A stretch of DNA of 64,000 bases. It comes from Streptococcus marmotae. GTDB taxonomy: Bacteria; Bacillota; Bacilli; Lactobacillales; Streptococcaceae. Positions 46,906 to 58,051 of this stretch are shown here, piece after piece. Position numbers and translations under genes: made by a program. The notes beneath the pieces are model-generated. The model was not told the origin of the DNA and searched no databases. It saw nothing but the letters and a program-made list of their open reading frames with translations. Within the stretch, counting starts at the first letter, position 1; each line of letters opens with the position of its first letter. Location: the NCBI RefSeq assembly GCF_001623565.1, contig NZ_CP015196.1, forward strand, positions 620,001 to 684,000, given 5' to 3'.

Positions 46906-47249
46906 TTATTAAGTAATAAAATGTATCTTCACGCTACGAAACATATCAGAAATAAAGTCATAATACTCTATTTACTACTTAGGGGTTACTTCAAATGTAT
47001 CGTTTTTGATGGCTTTTGAGATTGGTATTGAATTTTTCTATTTGTAGCTCAGGAAATAGCTAAATAAGATAGCTATAGTATGTCATCAGCGAATAACAAG
47101 GTATTTCCCAAAAATACCAATCCCACTCGACCATGTTTTATCGTTGTAGCATATTCGTTTAAAAAATACAGCCAATTCTTCCTACGAACTAACAAGTACA
47201 TTTCCAGAAAAACTTTTAGAGAAAACAGCAGGAACTTAAAAAGATAGAA

Positions 47250-47283
47250 AAGCACCTCTACTCCTCTGTACAGATGCTCTTTT
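47250..47283 (-). terminator. Terminator of the DUF1033 gene
   Basis: On the minus strand AGAGCATCT...AGGTGCT (imperfect arms) is followed by TTTTCT. Confidence 0.55.
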
Positions 47284-47625
47284 TTACTTTAATTGACAAA
47301 TTCGATGTCTGCTTGCCTCTTTTCGTCGCAAGCCTGTAGGCATGTTTTCTGCCACTTCCAATAATATTAATGAGTGATAATTTTGCAAATATTCATCACA
47401 CTCATCACACCAATATTGATCTTGCGGATCCCAAAAGGCTGTCATCAAACCATTCTGGCTTTCCTTCATTGGAAAGTATTCAGAAAGACAGACCCACTGC
47501 CGTTGATAATCTTGCAAAGCTTCTTCGTAATTACTGTATTTACTAGTACTAATAATATTTTCTTCCCAGCCATCCAAGAACCACCAAGGCTCAAAATCAC
47601 CATACATCCTAATCACTTGATACAT
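47284..47625 (-). CDS. DUF1033 family protein
   Basis: 113 residues, cytosolic, rich in aromatic residues: YGDFEPWWFLDGWEE near the start, then AFWDPQDQYWCDECDEYLQ. This family is typical of streptococci and relatives. Single gene, function unknown. Confidence 0.82.
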   Translation of the reverse strand: MYQVIRMYGDFEPWWFLDGWEENIISTSKYSNYEEALQDYQRQWVCLSEYFPMKESQNGLMTAFWDPQDQYWCDECDEYLQNYHSLILLEVAENMPTGLRRKEASRHRICQLK

Positions 47626-47780
47626 CTCTTCACTCCCTTACGCTGACTATTATAGCGAATTTTCATACAGGAGAAAAAGAATTAGCTTGTGAAATTTATT
47701 CTACTTAAAAAACATCTCACTCAACCTCTCTATTTTTTGAGAGAAACTGAAGTGTGCAAGCAATGATATGAAATAATTAC

Positions 47781-47880
47781 CAGCAAAGATTAAAATCTGA
47801 CGTCGTTAACCCACCTTATCGAACTCTAGTTCTACCTGCATTTTCGTTTCCTAGTCAGATTTTGATCTTTATAGAGTATA
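47781..47880. repeat. MITE-like repeat, full copy of about 100 bp
   Basis: AGATTAAAATCTGACGTCGT at one end faces AGTCAGATTTTGATCTTTAT at the other, with the common centre CGAACTCTAGTTCTACC. The right edge continues into AGAGTATA, as in other copies. It lies downstream of groEL. Confidence 0.75.
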
Positions 47881-47926
47881 AAGCAAGCCCCATCATCTGC
47901 TCCATTTTTCTTTCTAGTATGCAAAA

Positions 47927-47956
47927 ACTCTCGCAGAATAGCTTCTACGAGAGTTG
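47927..47956 (-). terminator. Terminator of groESL
   Basis: AACTCTCG and CGAGAGTT pair around CAGAATAGCTTCTA, a few bases after the groEL stop. Confidence 0.8.
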
Positions 47957-47960
47957 ATTA

Positions 47961-49881
<1,921 letters not shown>

Positions 49882-49902
49882 ATCTTACCTCCAAGAATTC
49901 GT

Positions 49903-49929
49903 TTAGCACTCTTTCTAGGTGAGTGCTAA
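49903..49929 (-). promoter_or_regulatory. CIRCE element (HrcA operator)
   Basis: TTAGCACTC-N9-GAGTGCTAA is a perfect match to the CIRCE consensus, 22 bases upstream of groES. It predicts repression by HrcA and heat-shock induction. Confidence 0.96.
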
Positions 49930-50146
49930 TTTCTATGGTTTTATTATATCATTTGGTCAAAAATAGTCAAGAGAATTTCATTTAGTTTTTTGAAAATAGT
50001 ACTACAGACTGAAAAAGAGAGAGGAATGAACGCGAATGATGAAAGAAGAAGTCTCTCTCTAGTTTCTAAGCCCAGGCCAAAGATGATTTTACTCCCACCC
50101 CGCAAGGTTGACGCGATTTGTAGAATGTTGATTTAGCAACGTTTTA

Positions 50147-50282
50147 CAAACCCGACAACTACTGCATCAAAATGTTACAGCTATAAAAGAAACGAAGCTA
50201 GACACTTTTTATACGTAATCTTCCAGATTATATTCTTTTGTGGATGAGCGAGGCACGCTCATTATGATTTGTCTCATCCTCC
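50147..50282. repeat. Intergenic direct repeat, copy 1
   Basis: GTTTTACAAACCCGACAACT through AGCTATAAAAGAAACGAAGC and ACGTAATCTTCCAGATTA is repeated at 50450-50597 at about 90 percent. Part of it resembles the inverse of 7190-7310. The gap 49930-50603 holds nothing coding. Confidence 0.75.
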
Positions 50283-50449
50283 TTTCTCCTATAATAATAT
50301 TGCAACAAAAGTCTGATTAGAAAAGTAAAAAGCGAACAAAGGAAGAGTTAAAATCTTAAAATTCTCTCTTTGCTCACTTTTTATATATTTTAGTAAAAGA
50401 GACTATCTGAAATTATAGCATTTCTACCGTGAAAATCTTTTTGTCCCAA

Positions 50450-50597
50450 ACTCGTTTTACAAACCAGACAACTACTGCGTCAAAATGTTACAGCTATAAA
50501 AGAAACGAAGCTGAACACTTTTTATACGTAATCTTCCAGACTACATTCTTTTGTAGGCAAGCGCGACGCGCTCATCCTGATTTGTCTCAGCCTCTTA
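50450..50597. repeat. Intergenic direct repeat, copy 2
   Basis: Same element as 50147-50282 in the same orientation, ending CTCATCCTGATTTGTCTCAG. Adjacent to the 3' end of the SSB gene. Confidence 0.75.
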
Positions 50598-50603
50598 TTC
50601 TAT

Positions 50604-50999
50604 CTAAAATGGTAATTCCTCTTCCTCTAATACCAAGTCTGCCAAATCTTCACCTGTATTATTTTCACGCATGGCACGTTGAGCACGACTTTCTAGCAAT
50701 TGAAATGACTGACCGAGCACTTCTGTTACATATTGGTTTTGCCCATTCTTCTCATATTTACGTGTGCGCAGCTCCCCATCAATAGAAATTAGGCTACCTT
50801 TCCCTCCATAAGAAACAAGGGTTTCGGCCAATTTCCCCCAAAAGACAGCTGTAATAAAATCAGCTTCACGCTCACCATTTTCTGTCTTGAATCGACGATT
50901 GACAGCGATGGTGATACGGGTCACATTTTTGCCACTGGCTGTCTGGTTCAATTCCGGTTGGGCCGTCAAACGACCAATCATAATCACTTTATTGTACAT
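50604..50999 (-). CDS. ssbB: Single-stranded DNA-binding protein, competence-type
   Basis: 131 residues: one OB fold (MYNKVIMIGRLTAQPELNQT, then FITAVFWGKLAETL) and a short acidic C-terminal tip, EEEELPF, for partner binding. It is shorter than the replicative SSB because the linker is nearly absent, as in SsbB. A ComX-box-like TTCGAATA 20 bases upstream supports a role in natural transformation. Confidence 0.88.
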   Translation of the reverse strand: MYNKVIMIGRLTAQPELNQTASGKNVTRITIAVNRRFKTENGEREADFITAVFWGKLAETLVSYGGKGSLISIDGELRTRKYEKNGQNQYVTEVLGQSFQLLESRAQRAMRENNTGEDLADLVLEEEELPF

Positions 51000-51019
51000 C
51001 TTTTTCCCTCCTACTTATT

Positions 51020-51027
51020 TATTCGAA
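51020..51027 (-). promoter_or_regulatory. ComX (SigX) box-like element before ssbB
   Basis: Minus-strand TTCGAATA differs at one position from the TACGAATA consensus. It stands at the same distance from the start codon as the element before comGA. Confidence 0.6.
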
Positions 51028-51036
51028 AAAGATGTA

Positions 51037-51064
51037 AAAAAGTCGGCCTGAGCCAACTTTTTTA
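51037..51064. terminator. Terminator of the ytpR operon
   Basis: AAAAAAGTTGGCTC and GGCCGACTTTTTT form a stem directly after the ytpR stop. Confidence 0.85.
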
Positions 51065-51691
51065 TTATCCTTGCCAATGCTTTGCAGGATCAAAGGGTGT
51101 CCCTACTACTTCACTTGAATCTAGCTCAATGATACCACGTTTTTGTGGAGCATTTGGCAGCTGCAATTCACGTGGGCTACACATCATCCCAAAACTTTTT
51201 TCACCACGTAATTCTCCCGAGAAAATCAGGCTACCATTTGGCATCATCGCACCAGGCAAAGCAACAATCGTTTTCAAACCAAGGGCAGCATTCGGCGCTC
51301 CTGCGACAATTTGAACTGTTTTTTCTTCCCCTATTTTAACTTGACAGATATTCAAGTGGTCACTATCTGGATGAGCAACCAATTTCACAATTTCACCAAC
51401 GACAAATTTGGGTTCCTTATCATTGACCAACGATTCTGCGAAGCCTTCTTTTTGTAATTCTTGATTGAGAATAGCTACATCTTCATCCGTTAAAAAAACT
51501 TGACCACGTCCTGAAATTGTCAACAAGCTAGAGACTTGAAAAATATTCCACGCCACAGTTTCTTGAGTGTCTATCAGAAAGACACGCGCAACATTTCCTT
51601 TACGTTCAACAGCCACTTGGTCATTCTTACTATCTGCCACAATAACCATTAAGACATCACCAACATGTTCTTTATTATAGGTAAAAATCAT
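51065..51691 (-). CDS. ytpR: YtpR-family tRNA-binding domain protein
   Basis: 208 residues. The C-terminal half is an EMAP/tRNA-binding OB domain like that of PheT (VGEIVKLVAHPDSDHLNICQ, IVAGAPNAALGLK, GMMCSPRELQL). The N-terminal half is a DUF4479-like domain. It may bind tRNA or a stalled complex. It follows a thioredoxin-like gene by three bases. Confidence 0.88.
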   Translation of the reverse strand: MIFTYNKEHVGDVLMVIVADSKNDQVAVERKGNVARVFLIDTQETVAWNIFQVSSLLTISGRGQVFLTDEDVAILNQELQKEGFAESLVNDKEPKFVVGEIVKLVAHPDSDHLNICQVKIGEEKTVQIVAGAPNAALGLKTIVALPGAMMPNGSLIFSGELRGEKSFGMMCSPRELQLPNAPQKRGIIELDSSEVVGTPFDPAKHWQG

Positions 51692-51694
51692 TTC

Positions 51695-52015
51695 TTATCC
51701 TCTCACATTCGCTAAAAAATCATTGATTTCCTGCTTGGTTTTCCGGTCTCGATTGACAAAGCGGGCTATTTCCTTCCCATTTTCCAGAACCACTAAACTG
51801 GGAATCCCAAAGACATTCCACTGCTGGGCTACGTCCATATACTCATCTCTGTCCACCAAGACAAATTGAAAGTCTGGATTTTCAGCCTCAATCTCTGGTA
51901 AAAACGGCTTAATAAAGCGACAATCACCACACCAATCGGCAGAAAAGAACAAGACTTGTTTTCCTTCTTGCTCGACAAGACCAGCCAATTCCTCAAGACT
52001 CGTTGGCACAATCAT
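51695..52015 (-). CDS. Thioredoxin-family protein
   Basis: 106 residues with a thioredoxin fold. The active site WCGDC, in FFSADWCGDCRFIKPFL, differs from classic WCGPC. The cis-Pro is in FGIPSLVVLENG. It overlaps the preceding DUF4651 gene by 4 bases, and the same trio (DUF4651, thioredoxin, ytpR) recurs in streptococci. Probably a cytosolic thiol reductase; partner unknown. Confidence 0.88.
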   Translation of the reverse strand: MIVPTSLEELAGLVEQEGKQVLFFSADWCGDCRFIKPFLPEIEAENPDFQFVLVDRDEYMDVAQQWNVFGIPSLVVLENGKEIARFVNRDRKTKQEINDFLANVRG

Positions 52016-52296
52016 ATCAATTCCTCCTCATACCAAATCACACCTGCTTCATTTTCAAACAGATAGACTGTTTCATCTTCCATGACAACACCACCCACTA
52101 AACGGTGCTTATCTGATTCTACCTCGTTGATAAATACAGTTGCAATTTCTCCATATTCAGCAAAAAATGTACGCACTTGCTGGAGAGCTTTCGCTTTTTT
52201 TCGTTCTTCATACATGGTCATCGAAAATCGCGCGCTAGCTGCGAGAATACCCGCTCCAACTACACCTGCTAGCAAGGCTGCTTTTTTCTTGTTCAT
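52012..52296 (-). CDS. DUF4651-type membrane-anchored small protein
   Basis: 94 residues from MNKKKAALLAGVVGAGILAA, an N-terminal membrane anchor or uncleaved signal; a longer start at 52320 is possible. The soluble part (GEIATVFINEVESDKHRLVG) is DUF4651-like. The gene is divergent from pepA with a very short shared promoter region. Function unknown. Confidence 0.72.
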   Translation of the reverse strand: MNKKKAALLAGVVGAGILAASARFSMTMYEERKKAKALQQVRTFFAEYGEIATVFINEVESDKHRLVGGVVMEDETVYLFENEAGVIWYEEELI

Positions 52297-52347
52297 ATCC
52301 AACATTTTACCACAATTCATGATAAAATAATAGACAGGAGGATCATT

Positions 52348-53421
52348 ATGTCACATTCTATTTTATTTGAAAAAATCAAAGAAGTTACCGAATTACAAGG
52401 TATCGCTGGATTCGAACACGAGGTCCGCAATCACATGCGCCAAAAAATCACTCCATACGTTGATCGTATTGAAACAGATGGATTGGGAGGGATTTTCGGA
52501 ATCAAGGAGACAACCGAAGAAAACGCTCCTCGTATTCTTGTAGCTGCCCACATGGATGAAGTTGGTTTTATGATTAGTCATATTCAAGCAGACGGAACAT
52601 TCCGAGCAGTAGAAATTGGCGGTTGGAATCCACTTGTCGTATCTAGCCAGGCCTTTACACTACACCTGCAAGACGGTCGAAAAATTCCTGTTATTTCTGG
52701 CTCTATGCCTCCCCACCTTTCCCGTGGTACGAATGGTAGCGCTGGACTTCCTGCTACAAAAGATATCATCTTCGATGCAGGATTTAGTTCAAAAGAAGAA
52801 GCAGAAACATTTGGCGTACGTCCTGGTGACATTCTCGTTCCGAAAAGTGAGACCATTTTAACTGCAAATGGCCAAAACATCATTTCCAAGTCTTGGGACA
52901 ATCGTTTTGGGGTGCTAATGGTAACAGAATTGCTCGAAAGTCTATCAGATATCCCTCTTCCAAATCACTTGATTGCTGGTGCCAATGTCCAAGAAGAAGT
53001 TGGCTTACGTGGTGCATATGGATCCACAAACAAATTTAACCCTGACATCTTCCTCGCTGTCGATTGTTCCCCTGCAGGTGATATTTTTGGAGAACAGGGC
53101 AAAATCGGTGACGGTACCCTCTTGCGATTCTATGATCCAGGGCACATCATGCTCAAAAACATGAAAGACTTCCTTCTCACAACCGCAGAAGAAGCTGGTA
53201 TTAAATTCCAATATTATTGCGCAAAAGGTGGCACTGATGCAGGAGCAGCCCATAAGCAACTACACGGTATCCCTTCTACTACAATTGGCGTCTGTGCTCG
53301 GTATATCCATTCACATCAAACTCTTTACAATATGGATGATTTCTTACAAGCACAAGCCTTTCTACAAGCCATTGTGAAAAAATTAGACCGTTCAACAGTA
53401 GATTTAATGAAGCAATACTAA
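52348..53421 (+). CDS. pepA: M42-family glutamyl aminopeptidase
   Basis: 357 residues. Metal ligands lie in AAHMDEVGF, SWDNRFG, NVQEEVGLRGA (catalytic Glu-Glu) and AVDCSPAGD; the last His is in GVCARYIHSHQTL. It removes N-terminal Glu/Asp and works in peptide nutrition, as a large multimer in the cytosol. AGGAGG precedes the ATG. Confidence 0.94.
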   Translation: MSHSILFEKIKEVTELQGIAGFEHEVRNHMRQKITPYVDRIETDGLGGIFGIKETTEENAPRILVAAHMDEVGFMISHIQADGTFRAVEIGGWNPLVVSSQAFTLHLQDGRKIPVISGSMPPHLSRGTNGSAGLPATKDIIFDAGFSSKEEAETFGVRPGDILVPKSETILTANGQNIISKSWDNRFGVLMVTELLESLSDIPLPNHLIAGANVQEEVGLRGAYGSTNKFNPDIFLAVDCSPAGDIFGEQGKIGDGTLLRFYDPGHIMLKNMKDFLLTTAEEAGIKFQYYCAKGGTDAGAAHKQLHGIPSTTIGVCARYIHSHQTLYNMDDFLQAQAFLQAIVKKLDRSTVDLMKQY

Positions 53422-53425
53422 ATAG

Positions 53426-53459
53426 AAAAAGCAACAATGGGATGAATTGTTGCTTTTTT
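53426..53459. terminator. Bidirectional terminator between pepA and folT
   Basis: AAAAAGCAACAAT and ATTGTTGCTTTTTT form a long stem around GGGATGA. Confidence 0.9.
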
Positions 53460-53460
53460 A

Positions 53461-54024
53461 TTATCTTGTTATTCCCATTAACTTACGTACTTCTGGGATT
53501 CTTTGAAGCTGCGGCAATAACATCATTGTCACAACAACTCTGAATGGAATTTCTAATACTTTAAAAATACGTCCCTGAACAAAAAACTGGACTGAAATAG
53601 GGACCTGTTGGTAGATTTGATTTAAAATTGGGGTCAACAGGAAGGTTCCAATCCCCATAATCACCGTTGTCGCAAGTAGCACATAGAGCCAATCTTTGAT
53701 TTTATGAATGTCTAATTTCTTTCCATAGTAGAAATAGCCATATAAAAAACCTTGAACTGCTTCTAACAGGGTAAACCAAATAATGAATGCGTATCCCGAG
53801 TTTAAAGCAGTCAACACATCATTCACCACAAACACAACAACTGCAATCCATGGACCTGCCAACATTCCGATCAATGTATTTGCAATAAATGACAGACTAA
53901 CTTTCAATATATTCGGTATAATCCAAAATGAAAAGTAATGACCCAAGATGTAACGTACAGCGATTAACATCGCCAACGCAACTATTAGCTGCACTCCTAA
54001 TTTAGGAGATTTTTTCGAAAACAT
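53461..54024 (-). CDS. folT: Folate ECF transporter substrate-binding subunit
   Basis: 187 residues with about six hydrophobic segments of the ECF S-component type (IAVRYILGHYFSFWIIPNIL, FVVNDVLTALNSG). Assignment to folate is supported by the THF riboswitch in its leader. It works with the EcfA/A'/T energising module encoded elsewhere. Confidence 0.9.
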   Translation of the reverse strand: MFSKKSPKLGVQLIVALAMLIAVRYILGHYFSFWIIPNILKVSLSFIANTLIGMLAGPWIAVVVFVVNDVLTALNSGYAFIIWFTLLEAVQGFLYGYFYYGKKLDIHKIKDWLYVLLATTVIMGIGTFLLTPILNQIYQQVPISVQFFVQGRIFKVLEIPFRVVVTMMLLPQLQRIPEVRKLMGITR

Positions 54025-54065
54025 ATTCTGCTCCTTTTATCAAGTGGAGCTGTCGGCTGATCGAC

Positions 54066-54155
54066 AGCGGATGCAATGGTTTACCGCGCTCTCGCTTCGT
54101 TGTACAGCAACATCCCATCCATACACACTTAACGCAAACCACCTACTCTGCGCAA
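54066..54155 (-). promoter_or_regulatory. Tetrahydrofolate riboswitch
   Basis: The minus strand holds GCAGAGTAGGTGGTTTGCGT, TAAGTGTG, GGGATGTTGCTGTACAACGA, AGCGAGAGCGCGGTAAACCA and TTGCATCCGCT. These are the conserved parts of the THF riboswitch, including the pairing of GGTTTGCG with CGCGGTAAACC and the three-way junction. It lies 42 bases before folT. THF binding should turn off folate uptake, perhaps by hiding the ribosome site. Confidence 0.92.
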
Positions 54156-54348
54156 ATTACTTTGCCATTTCATTCTACCATATCTCTATTCTTTTGACTA
54201 GAGCCTTCCCTGACAAAATCTCAACTTGACGTTGTCTGTTGATGCATCTATTCAACTCCTTACTGCTATCCCTTTTGCACTTGAATAACCCCATTCTAGG
54301 AAAAACACTCCTCACTTACAAGAGCAAAAATAAAAAGTGCCCGAGGTA

Positions 54349-54563
54349 ATACTCTATAAAAATCAAAATCTGATTATTCCACAATCGAGAATTATGGAAG
54401 GCTGGAAATAGAACGAGCGCAGCTCGTCTCCACTGAACCACTAGTTTGAACTAATGTTAGCTGAGGATTATGACATAATCCTTATTTCCAACCTTCAACA
54501 GTCCCCCGGACTGTTGAAGCAAGGTGAGGTAACGACATCAGACTTTGATTTTTGACGAGTATA
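54349..54563. repeat. MITE-like repeat, enlarged copy of about 215 bp
   Basis: TACTCTATAAAAATCAAAAT and CTGATTATTC at one end face CATCAGACTTTGATTTTTGA and CGAGTATA at the other. The centre is longer than in other copies and contains hairpins (for example CAACAGTCCCCCGGACTGTTG) and the segment GGCTGGAAATAGAACGAGC, also found inverted near 7410-7430. Confidence 0.7.
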
Positions 54564-54591
54564 AGTTCTTTTTCTCCTAACAATGGTACAC

Positions 54592-54632
54592 AAAGACGGA
54601 TAACCAACTACTGGCTATCCGTCTTCCTTATT
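54592..54632 (-). terminator. Terminator of ackA
   Basis: On the minus strand AAGACGGATAGCC and GGTTATCCGTCTTTG form a stem about 10 bases after the ackA stop. Confidence 0.85.
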
Positions 54633-54640
54633 TTCAATTC

Positions 54641-55831
54641 TTATTTTTTCAAACGTTCTACATCACGCGCAATCACAAGTTCTTCATCAGTAGGAATGAC
54701 TAAAACTTTGACCTTCGAATCAGCTGTTGAAATGTCGCCTTCTGCTCCGAAAACATTCTTTTCAGGATCCAATTCCATCCCAAACCAAGACATACCTTTC
54801 ACAATTGCATTGCGTACTGTTACAGAATTTTCACCGATACCAGCTGTAAATACCAACGCATCTGCTCCATTTAACACGGCAAAGTATTGAGCAATAAATT
54901 TTTGCAAGCGATTAACAAACATATCAAAAGCAAGGGTACACTTTGCATCACCAGCTGCACGACCAGCTTCTATCTCACGCATATCACTTGATACTTCTGC
55001 AATTCCTAGGAGACCAGATTGTTTATTCAAGGCGTTGACAACATCCGCTGCATCTTTTAATTCTGCAACATTCTCAATCAGGTAAGGGATAATCGCAGGG
55101 TCAATATCTCCAGAACGTGTTCCCATCATCGGTCCAGCTAACGGAGTAAAGCCCATTGATGTATCAACGGATTTCCCGCCATCAACTGCTGTGATTGAAA
55201 TCCCGTTTCCAATATGAGCCGTAATCAGTTTTAAGTCTTCAATTGGCTTATTTAATACTTTTGCAGCCTCACGCGAAACATAATAGTGAGATGTTCCATG
55301 AGCGCCGTATTTACGAACTTGATGCTCTTCATAATATTTCGTCGCAATTGGGTAACGATAAGCAACATCTGGCATGGTTGTATGGAATGCTGTGTCAAAA
55401 ACAGCCACACTTGTAATATCTGGCAAGATATTCTTAAATGCGCGGATACCTGCAGCATTGGCTGGATTATGAAGCGGTGCTAGTGCTGATAATTCCTCAA
55501 TTTTAGCAAGTGCTTCATCATCAATTAAAGCTGAATCTTTGAAAAATTCGCCACCAGCTACCACACGGTGACCAACACCAGTGATTTCTGAAAAGTCTTC
55601 GATAATGTGATGTGCCAACAAATCGTCTAATAAAATTTTTACCGCCTGCACATGATCAGCAATATCGAGTGTTTGACTAGCAGCTTGACCATTGAATTTA
55701 ACCGTTGAAATCGAATCTTTCAACCCAATCCGTTCAATCAAACCTTTCGCTAATACTGTTTCCTCTGGCATTTGGTATAACTGCCATTTCAGACTAGAAC
55801 TACCCGCGTTAATCGCAATTGTTTTTGACAT
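54641..55831 (-). CDS. ackA: Acetate kinase
   Basis: 396 residues, ASKHA superfamily. Motifs: [13 protein letters not shown] at the N-terminus, [22 protein letters not shown] and FTAGIGENS. It makes ATP and acetate from acetyl phosphate. Single gene behind the comG locus, the usual streptococcal order. Confidence 0.97.
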   Translation of the reverse strand: MSKTIAINAGSSSLKWQLYQMPEETVLAKGLIERIGLKDSISTVKFNGQAASQTLDIADHVQAVKILLDDLLAHHIIEDFSEITGVGHRVVAGGEFFKDSALIDDEALAKIEELSALAPLHNPANAAGIRAFKNILPDITSVAVFDTAFHTTMPDVAYRYPIATKYYEEHQVRKYGAHGTSHYYVSREAAKVLNKPIEDLKLITAHIGNGISITAVDGGKSVDTSMGFTPLAGPMMGTRSGDIDPAIIPYLIENVAELKDAADVVNALNKQSGLLGIAEVSSDMREIEAGRAAGDAKCTLAFDMFVNRLQKFIAQYFAVLNGADALVFTAGIGENSVTVRNAIVKGMSWFGMELDPEKNVFGAEGDISTADSKVKVLVIPTDEELVIARDVERLKK

Positions 55832-55879
55832 AAGTTTCCCCTTTTAAGCGTTTTCCTAACTAGTATATCAAATTTTCAC

Positions 55880-56833
55880 TTAAATTCCATTATCTTGTTT
55901 CCATTTTTTAAAATTCTCTGTAAAAGCCTGTAATTCCTCAGCATGTTGAAGATTCGTTAATGGATAAACAAAGGTTTCTAACGTCTGGACTGTCTGCTTT
56001 TGCAGAACGAAAATAGTCTTAGCCATAGCTTGGGTGCCAAAAACAGTCGCTGGAAGAGTAATCACTGCTGCAACCTTTGCATGCTCTTTCATCCAACCTT
56101 TCAGTAACGGACTTTGTGGACTTGTCAGTAAATCATTTGGTGCCAACAAGATAGCATATCCCCCTTGTTTCAGGTATTTCAAGGATTGTTCCATCAATAA
56201 GTGATGCGCATAGGTATGCTCTTCAGAGCTAGCTACTTGATAACGCTGAGCAATTCGATCATCCGGATAATAGCCAATCGGCAAATCGCTAATAATGACT
56301 TGACTCTCCTTCAGAATCTGCGGACGAACAGCATCTCCTTGTGCAAAATGCAGATTACTTCCTATCACATCCGCAATACTAGCAGACAAATCAATCAGCA
56401 AGTCATCCACTTCAATACCAAGATAGTCAATCTCTTTTTGACTATGATTTAAAATAGTCTGCGCTAAATTACCTGTTCCTGATCCAATTTCTAGGACCGT
56501 TACTTGCTGCTCATCAACCAATTGCTCCAACAGGAAGGTAAGGATAAAACCGATACTATCCGGTGTAAATTGGTGATTGTATTGCATCGGTTCGGTCTGA
56601 TTAGCCTTGATAAAAAGAAACTGATACGCTCTCCGCCATTCCTCAGTTGTTAATTGTAACTTCTTCAAGGCACTGATATTACGAGACACCCTTTCATTTT
56701 CATGGCTACCTGTTACATAGGCAGCATTCTGCTCAATCAAGGCGTCATAAATATTTGTTCCCAAAAGATTTTGGATCGTCTGGACATTTTCTAATAGCAG
56801 GTCATAAGCCTGTTCAATCTTTTCAAAATTCAT
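55880..56833 (-). CDS. Class I SAM-dependent (N6-adenine-like) methyltransferase of the comG locus
   Basis: 317 residues, related to B. subtilis YtxK. The SAM motif VLEIGSGTGNLAQT and the N6-adenine-type catalytic motif SDLPIGYYP (DPPY-like) are visible. The N-terminal 100 residues are helical. It lies 23 bases behind comGG and before ackA; in streptococci it often rides on the comG transcript. The target is unknown. Confidence 0.88.
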   Translation of the reverse strand: MNFEKIEQAYDLLLENVQTIQNLLGTNIYDALIEQNAAYVTGSHENERVSRNISALKKLQLTTEEWRRAYQFLFIKANQTEPMQYNHQFTPDSIGFILTFLLEQLVDEQQVTVLEIGSGTGNLAQTILNHSQKEIDYLGIEVDDLLIDLSASIADVIGSNLHFAQGDAVRPQILKESQVIISDLPIGYYPDDRIAQRYQVASSEEHTYAHHLLMEQSLKYLKQGGYAILLAPNDLLTSPQSPLLKGWMKEHAKVAAVITLPATVFGTQAMAKTIFVLQKQTVQTLETFVYPLTNLQHAEELQAFTENFKKWKQDNGI

Positions 56834-56855
56834 ACTCCTATCATATCAAAAAACA

Positions 56856-57365
56856 TCATTTTTCGCTAGGTAGAGGAAAAGAATAGGAGAAGTCATGACC
56901 AGCTGTCGTCGTGACCGTCACAAGAAGCCAGCCTTTTTCAGAGTGATAGTGGGAGCTACCTTTGGAGAATTGGAGATTGCCCTGTGCATTAGTCGTTTTG
57001 GGAGTTTCTTCCTCTTTTGTCTCTTCTAGCTTTTCACGGCTGTCTGTCTTAGAGGGAGAAGCAACCTCTTCTGTACCTTGTTTTGTTTCGGTAACTTCTT
57101 CCTTCTTTTCTTCTTTCTCAGTCTGTTTCACCTCGACGTGAGAATCCGAAAACTTACTTGCATCCTCGATCTCCTTACGAACCGTATCCTTGGTCAACTC
57201 TGCCATCAAATACGCTTCTGTCCCCTCACGATTAGCAAGTACAATTCGGCTTTCTGCTAGCTGACAATGAAGGTAAAACTGCAAGAGCAAGCTAAATACC
57301 GCTACCATCAGCAAGGCATACAGCATGACACCTGCTTTACTTCTTTTCTTCAAATTGATAAACAA
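56856..57365 (-). CDS. comGG: Competence pilus minor subunit ComGG
   Basis: 169 residues from a TTG at 57365, chosen because GGGAG lies 7 bases upstream; the frame is open to 57410. A hydrophobic N-terminal helix (AGVMLYALLMVAVFSLLLQF) without a classical prepilin cleavage site is followed by a low-complexity Glu/Lys/Thr-rich linker. It overlaps comGF by 29 bases. A minor pseudopilin of the DNA-uptake pilus. Confidence 0.82.
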   Translation of the reverse strand: MFINLKKRSKAGVMLYALLMVAVFSLLLQFYLHCQLAESRIVLANREGTEAYLMAELTKDTVRKEIEDASKFSDSHVEVKQTEKEEKKEEVTETKQGTEEVASPSKTDSREKLEETKEEETPKTTNAQGNLQFSKGSSHYHSEKGWLLVTVTTTAGHDFSYSFPLPSEK

Positions 57366-57774
57366 AACTTCTCTCCCAACCATTTTCAAATACAAAATCA
57401 ATCTGAACATACTGGCTTTCTTGGTAGACAGTTGCAGCGGCTACCTGATACAGCATCGGTTGGTAACCACGACCACGATCGTTTGTCTTGCGAAAATCAT
57501 CTGCCTTTGACTTTCCGAAAGATAATTGTTGCCCTGATTTATCGACATATAGGCGATTGTTCTCCACTTTGACTAGCCGAACCCCATCCAATTCCGAGCG
57601 AAACTGGTCTACAAAAACAAGCCAGTCCTTCTCTACATTCGTCGTCTGATAGGCTATTTCATGATGAATCAGCTTCGTCAGCCCCTCAAAAACGAGTAAT
57701 CCACCAGATAAAATCAGCAGAGCAACCAAACACTCTAACAAGGTAAAACCTGCCACCTTACTCTTTCGCCACAT
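57337..57774 (-). CDS. comGF: Competence pilus minor pseudopilin ComGF
   Basis: 145 residues from the ATG at 57774 (AAGGAG 7 bases upstream; the frame is open to 57828). The prepilin signal SKVAGFTLLECLVALLIL has the G/FTLLE cleavage context for ComC. The globular part contains DQFRSELDGVRL. It overlaps comGE. Confidence 0.85.
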   Translation of the reverse strand: MWRKSKVAGFTLLECLVALLILSGGLLVFEGLTKLIHHEIAYQTTNVEKDWLVFVDQFRSELDGVRLVKVENNRLYVDKSGQQLSFGKSKADDFRKTNDRGRGYQPMLYQVAAATVYQESQYVQIDFVFENGWERSFVYQFEEKK

Positions 57775-58051
57775 GAAGTAGCTCCTTCCCATCATGGTAT
57801 ACCCTAATCTGCTGCTCATCGCGTACAACTTCTACTGTCAAATCATTGAGACTAAACCGATCTTGCCTAGTTTGAACCGCCATTTTAGCAAGCGATAACA
57901 GTTCCTGTTGCTGCATTTCTGCCACCTGCTGCCTGCGACTCTGCTGAATTCCTGATAACAACAGACTGGTAATCATTGCAAAAATAGCAAGGGTCACCAG
58001 ACTTTCCATTAAGATATACCCTTTACTCTTCTGTCTTTTTATAACGTCCAC
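57758..58051 (-). CDS. comGE: Competence pilus minor pseudopilin ComGE
   Basis: 97 residues from a GTG at 58051 (start tentative; the ribosome site lies very close). The prepilin-like segment KGYILMESLVTLAIFAMITS is at residues 10-30. It overlaps both comGD and comGF, a compact translationally coupled arrangement. Confidence 0.82.
   Translation of the reverse strand: MDVIKRQKSKGYILMESLVTLAIFAMITSLLLSGIQQSRRQQVAEMQQQELLSLAKMAVQTRQDRFSLNDLTVEVVRDEQQIRVYHDGKELLHVAKE

Noticed and set aside
47073-47255. 60-codon reverse ORF between glf and the DUF1033 gene
   Set aside because: It has no ribosome site and no family resemblance; it probably arises by chance in A/T-rich DNA.
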